From NCBI GenBank assembly GCA_016713675.1, contig JADJOS010000004.1:186001-250000 (forward strand): DNA of 64,000 nt. The letters are read 5' to 3'. Under the pieces are notes generated by a model. That model did no database searches, was not told where the DNA came from, and worked only from the letters and a program-made list of their open reading frames with translations. This stretch comes from Acidobacteriota bacterium. Its GTDB lineage: Bacteria; Acidobacteriota; Blastocatellia; Pyrinomonadales; Pyrinomonadaceae. A program made the translations under genes and the position numbers. This document shows, in pieces, positions 1 through 11,800 of this stretch; position 1 is the stretch's first letter, and the number at the start of each line of letters is the position of its first letter.

Positions 1-425
1 GTCAACGTCGGTGTCGTCCAGCCGGCCGGAATGGTGATCGACTGATTTAGATTCGAGGTATTGTCAAGTGCAAAGAACTCAAAGGTATAGTTCTGGGTCT
101 GCCCAGCATCTGCATCTTGAGATGCAGGTGCTACAGCCCAAAGGCTGGCCATCGCTAACGACGGCTGTACAAAATGGGTTTCGTTGCTCGACGAGAGGCC
201 AGTGTTTCCGGAAATTGTCACCTCAGCGACTCGCTGAATACCGAAGTATTCTTTGACCGACTCGACAAAGGCAAACGGAGCTGCACTTGTGCTCGAGGCC
301 AGAACTGCTGCGGATGTCAACAGTATTACTACCATTGAAAGTGATCCGAAAAATCGTAATCACGAACGTTTGGTGGAAGACGAATCCGATTGATCCGCCA
401 TGTGCATTGTTACTTTGCGTGACAT
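1..425 (-). pseudogene. N-terminus of a secreted repeat-type protein, interrupted by in-frame TGA, runs off the left edge
   Basis: Reading the minus strand from an ATG at 425, preceded by a strong GGAGAAGG ribosome site, gives 21 codons (M-S-R-K-V-T start), then a TGA at 362-360. The same frame then stays open to the window edge. After the stop comes a hydrophobic signal-peptide core (VVILLTSAAVLASS) followed by a secreted-type mature region (AFVESVKEYFGI). The charged N-region, stop and hydrophobic core in one frame read as a single signal peptide broken by one substitution or sequencing error. An ATG at 335 could restart translation but has no ribosome site. After the signal peptide, the V-x-E-(Y/F)-(F/L)-G pattern recalls the start of the giant protein beginning at 15159, so this may be a fourth member of that group. 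The function is unknown because most of the gene is outside the window. Confidence 0.6.
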
Positions 426-954
426 ACCCTTCTCCTAACTAGCTGTAATTGTGGAAATGTCCGTTGCTTCATGAGATCGCATCTTTGCACGATCTGGTGA
501 AACTGGACCATCGTACGGAACTTCGCCAGGAACATGACTCCGACCAAGATGGCCTGATCCTGCTGCATTCTGCAGCTGTTTGCTCTTGACATTCGACCAA
601 CATTCAAAAAGAAACCAAGAATCATCGAAAACTCTCTGCGCAAATGAAGCCGTACATAAACACACGTGCTCCCGCTCCTTTTGAACTCAAATTTACGGTG
701 AAATTGATTACTACTGCTCGCGACATGAATCCGGCGTGGAAGCAGGAGGCACCAGGGTCATTTGCACCGACATTTTTGATTCTAGCCCTGCCGTTGAGGC
801 AGGCCTTTCGAAATAAACTTCGAAAAAAACTTAAATTGTATTATCTGACTTCAAGCGAGTATGAACGAGGGGTCGTTCTAAGTCGTCACCCAAATGGGTT
901 ACACCAAAAAATAAGTCCAGCGATGTCTTTTACCCATTTATCTTCATCGGATCC
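426..954. other. Intergenic region, 529 bp, no convincing gene
   Basis: This gap lies between the regulator gene ending at 955 and the secreted-protein gene starting at 425, both on the minus strand. Open frames here (for example 410-643 minus) show no family resemblance and no ribosome site. It holds a mismatched stem-loop at about 785-808 (GCCCTGCC/GGCAGGCC, no T-tract) and a short dyad ACCCA-AA-TGGGT at 888-899. It presumably carries the promoter of the downstream gene, but no clear -35/-10 pair was found. Confidence 0.5.
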
Positions 955-2106
955 TCATTCTCGATGCATATTAAGATTGGCAGGACTATTGAGTATCAAT
1001 TTGATCAGCTCCGCCTGCCGGTTTGTTTCAGTCTTAGAAAAAATATGCTTCAAATGGGTCCTAACCGTATTTTGCTTTATCCCAAGCTCATCGCAGATCT
1101 GGCCTAAGGACAAACCGTTCGTCAAAAGCCCCGCAATTCTAGCTTCAGCGTCCGTAAGTCCGTAAATTCGCGTGAGAACCGAATCGACCGTTTCTATTTG
1201 CTGGTCAGGATCTGATATGTAGATGATCGCCAAAGGCTCGTTGTAATTATCGCCGGCGTCATGTTCCTCACAACGTGAAACAAGTATTTCCAGTGGTCGA
1301 AGGCCCTTTTCACGTGTAACCTTTAGGACACCCTCAGACTTGCCCTGTTCATAATTGCCATCGAACACTTTGTCCAAAACCGTTCGGAACTTTCTGGCGT
1401 CTGCGGCTGATGTGGTGCGGATCTTACCGTATCGATCCGTGCGAAGCCCGTTCTCCTGAGCCAGTATCTCGTTTCCGCTCTTGTTCGCAAAAATAAGTGA
1501 TTCGTTTCTATCTACCACGAGCACGCTGTGGGAAAAGCAATCAAACGCGTCGGTCATGAGACGGCTTTGACGTTTTGATTCGATCAGGCTGACGTAAACT
1601 CGAAACGCCTTTTCCAAGTAGCTGATCAGGAAAGTCAAAGCGGCTGATTCGCTGGAGTCAAAATTCTTCTGACCCTCGGGACGAGTTAACAGCAGTCCGC
1701 GGCGAATCTCGCGATATGCCCGAAAAACACGATATTCGATATGAAAAATAGCAGCCGGAGCAAACGAATCGCGGTAAATGTCGGCCTGACGAAAATCATC
1801 GTCTGACATGTATTCCTCTCTATTGAATCGCTCGCCTGGTTCAAGGTCCGTCACATATTTTCGAAACGGGCTGGTATGCTGAAATCGCTCGAGATAATTT
1901 AGAGCGACACGATCATCCCGAGTCCCAGCCATGACCTTGAATTCATCTGTTTGTTTGTTGTAGAAAATGAATCCGCCCGGGCCGGACGAAAAGGTTTGGG
2001 CGATCGCCAAATATACGTCATCCCACGCATCAGGCGATGCCTTTTGAGCAGCGTCGAACATCAGTCCAACCAATTCGGTTAATTTCCTTTGTGGGATCTC
2101 AGGCAT
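955..2106 (-). CDS. LuxR-family transcriptional regulator
   Basis: This is a cytoplasmic DNA-binding regulator of about 383 residues. The last 65 residues form a LuxR/GerE helix-turn-helix: the run LTDAEARIAGLLTNGLS, then GQICDELGIKQNTVRTHLKHIF and K-T-E-T-N-R-Q-A-E-L. The first 310 residues show no response-regulator receiver domain. A PAS-like stretch sits around residues 190-300 (VLVVDRNESLIFANKSGNEIL), suggesting a small-molecule or redox sensor. ATG at 2106 is chosen; a TTG at 2115 in the same frame is possible and neither has a clear ribosome site. The gene stands alone upstream of a secreted-protein gene on the same strand. Its targets and ligand cannot be read from the sequence. Confidence 0.85.
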   Translation of the reverse strand: MPEIPQRKLTELVGLMFDAAQKASPDAWDDVYLAIAQTFSSGPGGFIFYNKQTDEFKVMAGTRDDRVALNYLERFQHTSPFRKYVTDLEPGERFNREEYMSDDDFRQADIYRDSFAPAAIFHIEYRVFRAYREIRRGLLLTRPEGQKNFDSSESAALTFLISYLEKAFRVYVSLIESKRQSRLMTDAFDCFSHSVLVVDRNESLIFANKSGNEILAQENGLRTDRYGKIRTTSAADARKFRTVLDKVFDGNYEQGKSEGVLKVTREKGLRPLEILVSRCEEHDAGDNYNEPLAIIYISDPDQQIETVDSVLTRIYGLTDAEARIAGLLTNGLSLGQICDELGIKQNTVRTHLKHIFSKTETNRQAELIKLILNSPANLNMHRE

Positions 2107-2537
2107 ATTTGTCAATGGTCAGTTCTTATAATTGAAACTCGCAATTTCCGGACGATCATAGACCCGTATTTTTCGATGATAAAAATTCCATGCGTTTGGG
2201 CGACACAAAATGCGCCATTCCGGACATTCTAAAAGTGGTCGCTTGAATATAAATAGATCCCCTGTTTTTAGTCTCAAATCTCATCTCCACATTCCTGGAC
2301 GCCGCCGAGGATTGCAAAAAAGTGTTCCGTACTTATATATGAGAAAAATCGCAAAAACCTTTCAAACTTTTTTCGTTCCGGCAATCACTTTTTGCGATCA
2401 ACCGGAATAAATTCCGGATCTATCTATGCAAAACAAAATAGTGCAAGACCGGCGGGTGGGGACGCCCGATCCTACACTATTCGATGAAGTTTGATACCCC
2501 GACCCCCCACCACTGATCGCGGACACAACGAAAGCTA
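2107..2537. other. Intergenic region with a terminator-like hairpin
   Basis: This gap lies between the 3' end of the first giant surface-protein gene (stop at 2538) and the regulator gene. Apart from the hairpin at 2430-2481 and an A/T-rich stretch (2150-2400) that likely holds the regulator promoter, nothing is recognised. A plus-strand open frame at 2210-2410 has no family resemblance. Confidence 0.5.
2430..2481 (-). terminator. Probable terminator of the first giant surface-protein gene
   Basis: AATAGTG (2437-2443) pairs perfectly with CACTATT (2475-2481). Inside are G/C-rich stretches (GGCGGGTGGGG and CGCCCG) that can extend the stem. On the minus strand the hairpin is followed by a T-rich run (complement of AAAACAAAA, 2430-2438). 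It sits about 57 nt past the stop at 2538. Confidence 0.6.
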
Positions 2538-2819
2538 CTACAACCGACCGAACATATCAAGTTCGACAACGCTTCCCGTCAAGCTGACGGTTCGGGGCTG
2601 ATACCTGAAACGCTTCGACTGGACGGTCAAAGTGTAGGTTTCGCCCGCGACTACGCGTGTGAACTCGAACGCTCCGCCCTCACCTGAACGCATCGACTGG
2701 ATCTTGCCTGTCGTTGAGGTCAGGGTGACGATCGCGTTGAGAACTCCGCTGCCGTCGGTCGTCAAGATCCGGCCCTTGATCGAAGGACGTTCAGCATTGA
2801 CGCGGCCCACCATAATCAC
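2538..2819 (-). CDS. C-terminal carboxypeptidase-regulatory-like domain of the first giant surface protein, split off by a frameshift
   Basis: This 93-codon open frame is the natural C-terminus of the upstream 3,234-codon frame, not a separate gene. It holds a beta-sandwich of the CarboxypepD_reg type (IKGRILTTDGSGVLNAIVTL, then G-E-T-Y-T-L-T-V-Q-S-K-R-F). It closely matches the tail of the second giant protein ending at 15850. In this frame the sequence is open upstream of the nominal ATG (E-V-N-T-T-D-G-V-I-M-V-G-R-V). The other frame runs out as W-R-S-I-R-P-T-V-stop. One missing base around 2845 explains both. The domain may serve in cell-surface anchoring or export, but its role in this group is not established here. 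Confidence 0.75.
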   Translation of the reverse strand: MIMVGRVNAERPSIKGRILTTDGSGVLNAIVTLTSTTGKIQSMRSGEGGAFEFTRVVAGETYTLTVQSKRFRYQPRTVSLTGSVVELDMFGRL

Positions 2820-5800
2820 ACCGTCGGTCGTATTGACCTCCAGCGGTCGTCATTGAGCATGAATCCGCGGATAGCCAGCGGCGAGCTGCTGCCCATCGCT
2901 CCTCGCACGTTGAAATGCAGGTTGGCATAGACGCCGTCGCCCGTTGCGGGGAACGCTCCATAGACCGTTACCTTCAACACGCCCGGGATAGGTGCGTTCG
3001 AGACGATCGCCAGTTCGGCCGGAACCGCTCCGACGAGGTCGGCTGCCAGTTCAGCAGGCTCGATCACCGTCGGATCGTACTCGATGTCGAACTGATACGA
3101 CGTCACGCCGCGGCCCATCATGTTGTCCATTCGCAGCGGAACCGATACACGCGTTCCCGCATCTGCCGTCACCGCCGGCAGACCGACCTGTACGGCATCA
3201 GGCGAATTCGACACTCGCGCCAGTGCCGGACGGCTTGCACCGAGCGGATCCCAACTGCCGTCGACATCGCCCATCATATAGGCATCGAAATCGTCAGTGA
3301 TATCGTTGTCCACGACGATATGCGTACGATCCGCCGGAGTTATCACCCATTGGCCCGTCTTGATGATCGGCGGTGAGCAGATACCGACCGATTTTTGAGC
3401 GATCAATGCCGCATCGAATGACGTTAGTGCGGGTGTAAGAGTACCGGTTACCTTGGCCGCCGCCTTTTGATACGCCGTCATATCGATCAAACCGACAACC
3501 TGTTGCTGCACCAAAGATGAATCAAGTGCGTTGATGCCGTTGTTTATCAAACACGGCTGTGTTGCGGGAACCGCCGGTGTCACGGTATAGGCTCCTGCAC
3601 CGAATCCGGACATCGAATAGTATCCGGCGAGATCGGTGCTTGCCGTCTGCGGCAGAGATCCTGCAGCACTTAAACCGACATTCGGCACGCCCTTCGCTCC
3701 CGAGGTAAACGTCGCGTAATTGACATTGCCTGAGATCGTATTGAGCGCGTAATTGGCCGTGATCGTCTTGGCCGAGTCCATCGTAACCGTCGTCGGATTG
3801 GCGGCCGTATTAGTTACGCCCGCACTCCAACTGACAAACCGGTATCCCGTATCAGGTGCTGCCTCCAGCGTAACAACAGTTCCGTCATCGAACGACTCTG
3901 AACAATCGCCCGGGCAATTTATGCCTGCCGGCGTGCTCACGACCGTACCGTTTGCCGAATTGACGGTGAGCAAATACGTATCAACTGCTATCGTCCATTG
4001 CGCATAAAGCGTCACGTCTGCTGTGAACGGATAGGTCGCACCGTCGGAATAAACAACCGGCCCGCCCGCACTAGTTCCCCATCCGGCGAACGTATAGCCC
4101 GAACGTGTGAAATTATTCGCAGTCAGTGCTGTCGGAGCATTGGCCGATTGGTTTGCCATCGAACCGCTGCCTCCGTTCGCGTCGAACGTAACGGTATAAG
4201 TGGAAGCGATAAATGATGCGCTGATCGTGTGGCCGGCCGTCACGTTTGTAAATGTGTAGTTCGACACGGCCCCGACCGATACGCTGTCAACCAAAACATT
4301 CGCGATCGAAAAGCCAGCATTTGGCGTGATCGTAAATGCCTGATTGGCTCCGTTTAGCACGGACACTGTTCCCGATGGACTGATCGAACCATTTGGCCCG
4401 GCCGATGCGACGATGTTAAAGCTGGCCGGGGCATCGTTGTCGATGATGGTCAACGTTGCAGTCGTGCCGGCCGGCGTCCCATTGATCGTTGTCGAGGTGA
4501 GTTCCAGGCCAACGGTCTCGTCCGATTCGTCGTCGAGGTCATCAACGATCGTTACGTTATATTGTTTCTGGGTACTGTCGCCGTCGGTAAATGTGACCAC
4601 GTGTCCGGTCACCGCGGTGTAATCACCCGGAGTGACGGCGGTGCCGTCACTTGTCGTGAACGTTGCACTGATCGAACCATCGGTGCCGCCAATTCGGTCA
4701 AAAGTGATCGTTGCCGTACTGGCACCTTCGCCGACATTATACGAAACGGACGAGAACTGGATCGTTCCTGCCGAACCGCCGGTCACCTGCTGACAGGCCG
4801 AGAATTCCGAGGTGTTTCCGCTCGGATCGGTCGCTGTCGCCGTCAGATACTTGCCGAGCGTAAGTGCAATTGCGGTGTGATCGAACGTAACATCACCGAA
4901 CGCGTCGGTGGTCACGTTGAACGAACCAAGGTATTGCTTACCTTCACCATAACCCGACGCGTCACAGGCATCGTTACTATAAATATCGACCGCAAATGTC
5001 GTGCTCGGCGTTGAATTCAAGTATCCGACTATATGACTCGTACTTCCTGTGTCTTCCGCTGTCGTTATTACCGGGAAGTTCTGGAGACCGTTCGGACCGG
5101 TGTCACCGTCGCCTGAGTCATTGGCATCTACGCCATCCGTGCCGATGAGGTCGATACCTAGATGAAGGTTGGTCGTGCCATTAGAGTGGATCGAATTGCC
5201 GCTAACGCGATTGCCGGCACCGATTGCGATCTGGATTCCATCGTCGCCGTTGAAAGCGATCGTGTTTCCGGCTCCGGTCGTTACACCGCCAATGACATTA
5301 TCGCTACTGGTTCCGGCGAACACGCTAATTCCGATGTCACCGTTTCCGAGCGGACTGGTTCCGTCCGCCTGGGTACCGATAAGATTGCCCTGAATTGTAT
5401 TGCTGTCGCTATTTCCGATAAGAATTCCTTCCTGACCATTGCCGGAGATCAGATTGCCTGCTCCGATCGCAGTGCCGCCTATCAGATTATTGAGGGATAC
5501 ATTCATCGAGATGCCTGTCCCCGTATTGCCGCGATCGAGCGTTCCCGATACGTCCGTGCCAATGTAATTGCCCTGAATGGTCGCGCTGTCGTTAACGGAA
5601 ATACCGTTTCCGTTTCCGGAGATCATATTGCGCGCCGCGGCGTTTGTACCGCCGATGATCTCGGCTTCGCCGACGCTGGCATTGATCCCGGTACCGTTAT
5701 TGCCTAACAGGTCAATTCCGTTGTTCTGCAATCCAATAATGTTGCCCTGGACAGTAGTTGTATTTGCAAAGAATAGATCGATGCCATCGCCGTTATTACC

Positions 5801-8800
5801 GGAGATCAAATTTCGGTCCGCCACATTTGTTCCGCCGATGAGGGTGAGGTCCGGCACCAATCCTACATTCACTACGTCCGAGGAAATCCCGTCGCCCGAA
5901 TTGCCCAGATCGACAGTGCCGGTCGCATCTGTTCCGATAAAGTTACCTTGAATGGAATTGCTGTCACTATTCGCGACAATACTAATGCCATCGTCAGAAA
6001 ATCGGTTGATGATCAAGCCTCGAACGGTCGAACCGCCGCCCGCAAGACGCAAACCGTCGGCGCCGCCGCCAGCCGACGCACCGCTCAATTCGATCAGCGG
6101 AACGGCATTGATGCCTATTGTCGTTGGGTTTGTATTCGGAACAGACAGCGGCTGCGAGTAGCCATCGATGATCACTTGGGTTGAAACGCTCGGCAGCGGC
6201 GAGACCGGCGAGATCGTTTGAACGCCCGCTCCCGGAATATCAAACTCGATCGTCGTCGCATCAGCATTAACATTCGCCGAGTTGATCGCCTGTCTGAGCG
6301 AGCAGTCGCCGGGGAGGCAGATGCCGTCGTTGTCTGAGGTGTTCGTGACGACGAGCGTTCCCGGAGGAGCGTCGTCGTTCGTGATCGTGCCGGTGCCGGT
6401 TCCCGTACCGATAGCGACATGACTGGAGGTGATCGCTACCGTGAACGCCTCATTCGCTTCGTAATCGGTATCGCCGTTTACGGTGACATCGATATTCACA
6501 GGACCGGTCGTATTTGCCGGAATGATGATCGACGTTCCGCTCGAGCTGTAATCGCTCGGCGTTGTGGCCGAACCCGGCGTCACAGTGTAATTGATGGTGA
6601 CCGCCGTCGAGACCGAATTGGTGAGCGTGACCGGGAACGAAAATGTCGTCGGCCCCGCGTTGCCCTCAGCCAGGGTCACATCGCCGATCGACGCACTCGA
6701 ACTGTCATCACTCGAGATCGTACCGATTCCCTGCGCATCCGCGATCGTCCCGGCGCTAGCGTTGCTCAGGTCGAACGAGAATGTCTCCGTCGGTTCCTGC
6801 ACGCTGTCCGGACAGATCGGCACCGTAATGAACATCACCGTTACGCCCGGATCGAACTGCAGCGTTCCGCTTTGCGTTTCGTAATCCGCACTTCCGCCGC
6901 ATGCCGCTGCACCTGTCGCGGTTATGTCGTTCGTCTGGTAATCGACCGTGATCGTCTGCGAAGACGGCCCCGAAAGCGAAATAGAGAATTTATTGTCCGT
7001 AACGCTCTGCCCGATGAATTCCACGTCATTGACCGAGATCGTCGGCTCGACGTAGGTAAACAGCGTATTCGCCGCGTTCGTTCCGCCGGGAGTCGTGACG
7101 AGTACGCTAACAGCTCCGCCGGCATGTGCCGGAGCCGTACAGGTGATGACCGTTCCGGAATTACTAAGTATCGGACACGCCGCTCCGCCGACCGTGACGG
7201 CGGTCGCTCCTGCAAAGTTTGCGCCGTTCACTGTCAGCGTATAACCGCCCGCCGAAAATCCCGACGTCGGACTCACCGACGAGACCGTCGGCGGGACCGC
7301 GACAAAGTTGGCCGTTACGGTAATATTTCCCGTCACATTGGTGTCGGTACGAGGATTCGCTGTCGAAGCATCGCTCCAGTTGACGAACGCAAAACCGATG
7401 TTCGCGACCGCCGTGACAGCACTGCCGTTCTCACCGTGAGTGACGGTTTGTGGCGACGTTCCTGAGATAGTGCCGCCCGTTCCGGCTGTGTAGGTCAGAG
7501 TGTACTGACTGGGCACAAAGTGGGCGGTCAAGCTCCTGTTGCGGTCCATCGTCACCGAGAACGGATTGGCAGTAATTGAACCGCCGCCGCTTGTGAGCAT
7601 TTCCTCGACCATCCGCGAAGAGATCAGTTTCATGCCCGCGTAGTCCCAATGGTTAGCATCGCGAAGAGTTGCCCCCGAAACGCTGATCGCCACACTCAGG
7701 TCATCTGCCGCGTCGATCTCGTCGATCGCGGTATTGTAGGTGTCATAGGTGGGCGACATCAGCCGTGTCATCAGGATCGAAGACGGGCCGACCGCACGGC
7801 GGACCTTTGCCAGATGTGCGATCGTGTCGTTCTTCCACGTCGCCACCGGCGTGCCCGCGATCGCATCGTTGATGCCGTGCGAATACAATATGTAAACCAC
7901 CGGCGTCTTGCCGCTGGCTGTGAGATTATTCACCGCCGCGGTTACACGCTGGTTGAACGTGGTCCAGTATGGGCTGCCGACAGTCCATTGAGAGATCGTG
8001 CTGCCGCCCTGGCCCGTTTTGACCAGATAGACGGGCGAGTTTGGCCATTCACTCGCAGCCACGCTATTGGCAAGCCCGAGTTCGAACCCGTGCGTTGCAT
8101 TGTCCGAAAGTCCCGCATGCCCGATCAGATTATTGGTGCCGATATCAAGGTCTTCGAATAACAACGAAGTATTGTTCAATATCTGAACGCCTGGACGCGC
8201 CGACAGCTCGGTGGGGCTTGCGTCCGCGTTGACCGCATAGCCGCCGGAGTTGCTCTCGCCCGTGATTATCACGAGCGGGACGCGATTTGGATAATTTGCG
8301 TCCTCGGTGTCGCCGCTCCAGCCGTTAAATGTCCAACCAACATCAGGCACCGCAGTCAGTTCGACAACTGTGCCGTGGCCGTAGGTTGGCTGATCCGGGT
8401 TCTTCGTCACGGAGCCTGAGCCCACGGTCGCTACGCTCAAAGTGTAGGCGTTCGGCGTCCATTTGGCATGGATCGTCGTCGTTGGGCCCATTGTCGAGAA
8501 TGTGTACGGACTCGCAAACGTGACGTCATCGTAAAACCAGCCCGCGAAGGTGTATCCCACCTTTGTCGGAGCGGACGGCGCCGAGATGGCCGTGCCGTAG
8601 TCCGCCGTGATCGGCGCTACGGCAGTGCCGCCGTTGCTGTTGAACGAAAGCGTCTGGCTCTGCGCTGTCCACTGTGCATACAGCGTGGCGTCCGCAGTGA
8701 ATGGATAGGTCGCTCCGTCAGCATAAACGACCGGGCCTGCGGGAGCTGTGCCCCAGCCCGCGAATGCATAGCCCGTGAGCGTGAATGCGTTCGCCGTCAG

Positions 8801-11800
8801 CGCGGTCGGCGCATTGGTCGTCTGGTTCGCCATCGAACCGCTGCCGCCATTGGCGTTGAATGTTACTGTGAATGGAAGTGCCGTGCAGACCGTGGCTCCG
8901 CCGGAAGACGTAGTGCCCGGAGGACATGCCGTCTGCGACGTTTGCCCCGACGTCGGCACGTAGTAGCCCGCATCTGCCAACATACAGGAATCTGCTCCCA
9001 TCGCAGGCTGATATGAGCCCGCCGCACACGGTGTCGGGGCTATGGCTCCGGTCGTGCCTACATAGCTGCCTGCAGGGGCAAGGATGCAGGACGATTGTCC
9101 CGTGGCTGGCTGATACATGCCGATATCACACTGAGTCTGATTTTCGTTGCCTGTTCCGCTGGCGTAGTGGCCCGCGGAAGCCTCGATACAACTGGTCTGT
9201 CCGGCAGCAGGCTGGTAGTATCCCGCTGCACAGGGTGTTGATGTTATCGCTCCGCTGCCGCCGACATAGCTGCCGATCGGGGCCGGAGTACACGCGGCCG
9301 CGCCTTCGGTTGACGAGCCGCCCGCCGCACACTGTCGGGCTATGGCTCCGGTCGTGCCTACAGCTCCCGCAGGGGCAAGGATGCAGGACGACTGTCCCGT
9401 GGCTGGCTGATACTTGCCTAATTCACACTTGGTCTGATTTTCGTTGCCTGTTCCGCTGGCATAGTAGCCTGCGGAAGCCTCGATACAACTGGTCTGTCCG
9501 GCAGCAGGCTGGTAGTACCCAGCTGCACAGGGTGTTGATGTTATCGCTCCGCTGCCGCCGACATAGCTGCCGATCGGGGCCGGAGTACACGCGGCCGCGC
9601 CTTCGGTTGACGAATAGCTGCCCGCCGCACACGGTGTCGGGGCTATGGCTCCGGTCGTGCCTACATAGCTGCCCGCAGGGGCAAGGATGCAGGACGACTG
9701 GCCCGGATTCGGCTGGAACGAACCTTCCGCACACGCGGTTTGAGATATCGAGCCCGGATCTTGCACATACGAACCGGCGTCTGCGTTCAAACAAGCCTGC
9801 GCTCCGCCTCCGGGCTGATATGTTCCCGCCGCACACGGGATCTGAGCCGTAGCCTGCGGAGCCGGGACATAGTTACCCGCCGTCGCCGGGTTACAAGACA
9901 CCGACCCCATATTTGGCTGGAAGGTTCCAGCCGCGCACGGCGTCTGCGACGTTTGGCCGAAGGTTGGCACATAAAATCCCGGATCGGCGTCCGCACAAAT
10001 GCTGCCGTTAAAGTATTTTCCCGCCGGGCAGATCGGAGCAGTGTAGGTAAAGACCGAGCCCGCGTGAGCGGTGCTCGTGCCGCCCGGAGTTGTTACGAGA
10101 ACGTCCTTGGCCCCCAACGATCCCGCCGGCGTGGTGCAGGTTATCACTGTTCCCGTATTACTAATGATCGGACACGCATTACCGCCGACCGTGACGGCCG
10201 ACGCTCCGGTCAGGTCCGTACCGTTGACCGTCAATACAAATCCGCCCAGCGTCCAACCCGAAGTCGGGCTGACACTCGCCACCGTCGGTGCAGGTATACA
10301 TGTGCCGAGACGGATCGAGACGTTGTTTGAAGTCCGGTTAGCTGTGGCAAGATCCTGACGACCGTCGCCGTTAAAATCGCCAACCGCGACAGATAAAGGC
10401 TGAGTTCCGACCGTCACCTGAGGTACGGCTGGTGATGTAAAGCCGCCGCTGCCATTTCCCAACCGGATCGAGACGTTGGCTGAATTGGAGTTAGCTGCGG
10501 CAAGATCCTGGTTACCGTCTCCGTTAAAATCGCCAACCGCGATCAAGATAGGGCTAGAGCCAACTGACACTTCAGGCACTGCTGGTGGTGCAAAGCCGCC
10601 GCTGCCATTTCCCAACCGGATCGAGACGTTGTTTGAGCCCTGGTTAGCGGTGACAAGATCCTGATTGCCGTCGCCGTTAAAATCACCGACCGCGACCGAG
10701 CGAGGGGTGTTGCCAACCGTTATTTCAGGTACGGCCGGTAATGTAAAGCCGCCGCTGCCATCGCCCAACCGGATCGAGACGGTGCTTGGTCCAGCATTAG
10801 CTACTGCAAGATCCTGATCGCCGTCTCCGTCAAAATCGCCAATCGCGACCGAGTGAGGGAGAACGCCGACCGCTACTTGAGGTACGGCCGGTAATGTAAA
10901 CCCGCCGCTGCCATTCCCCAACCGGATCGAAACGTTGTTTGAAAAATAGTTAAGTGCGGCAAGATCCTGAATGCCGTCGCCGTTAAAATCGCCAACCGCG
11001 ACCGAGACAGGGCCATTTCCAACCGTTAGTTCAGGTACGGCCGGTGATGTAAACCCGCCGCTGCCATTTCCCAACCGGATCGAGACGTTGGCTGAATTGT
11101 AGTTAGCTGTAGCAAGATCCTGATCGCCGTCGCCGTTAAAATCGCCAACCGCGACCGCGAAAGGGTTAGTTCCAACCGTTACTTCAGGCACGGCCGGAGA
11201 TGTAAAGCCGCCGCTGCCGTCGCCCAATCGGATCGAGACGGTGGTCGTATCGTAGTTAGCTGCGGCAAGGTCCTGGATACCGTCGCCGTTAAAATCGCCG
11301 ACCGCGACCGAAGCAGGGCCAGTTCCAACCGTTTCTTCAGGAACGGCGGGCGAGGTAAATCCGCCGACGCCCGAACATGGTACTGCCGTCACCGTAAGTG
11401 CAAATGTCTTCGTCGCCTCGCCGCCCGGCCCGAACGCCGTGACAGTGACCGTATACGCACCCGCCGGTATCTTGGCTAGTGCCGCGTTGGTAATGCTTAC
11501 GTCGCCCGTCACCGGATCGGCAGTCAACCCGCCGTTAAATAGCGTCGGAGCCGAAACGCTCATGCTCGTCGTATTGGTCGGCACTGCATCCGGCGTCACC
11601 GTCGCATTCCCGCTCAAACCGATCGCCGTCGGGTCGTAGTTCCCCAACGTCGGCAGTGGATTCGCGACGAAGCTCGCGGCGATCGTGTGGGTTGCCGTGA
11701 CGTTTGTAAAGTTATAGTTCGACACAGCGCCGACCGAAACGCCATCGACCAGCACATCACCGATGACATAGCCGCTGTCCGCCGCGATCGTAAACGCCTG

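Noticed and set aside
360..362. Selenocysteine recoding of the TGA in the first gene
   Set aside because: The TGA lies in a signal peptide, where a redox residue has no use, and no insertion-element hairpin is evident just downstream.
888..899. ACCCA-AA-TGGGT dyad as a LuxR-type operator
   Set aside because: The arms are only 5 bp, similar ACCCATTT/AAATGGG words occur by chance nearby (including inside the regulator gene), and there is no second site to support it.
644..1165. 173-codon plus-strand frame before and over the end of the LuxR gene
   Set aside because: It overlaps the conserved HTH coding region on the opposite strand, has no ribosome site and shows no family resemblance.
2816..2860. 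Programmed frameshift joining the tail domain of giant protein 1
   Set aside because: No slippery heptamer or downstream structure at the junction, and similar slips occur in housekeeping genes, so an indel error is the simpler reading.
6419..7465. 348-codon Arg-rich plus-strand frame inside giant gene 1
   Set aside because: It is antisense to clear Calx-beta/IPT coding sequence. The Arg/Asp-rich composition is what the opposite strand of Val/Ser/Thr/Gly codons gives.
9040..9960. CRISPR-like regular repeats
   Set aside because: Units of 300 bp are coding, in frame and Cys-rich; there are no short identical repeats with unique spacers.
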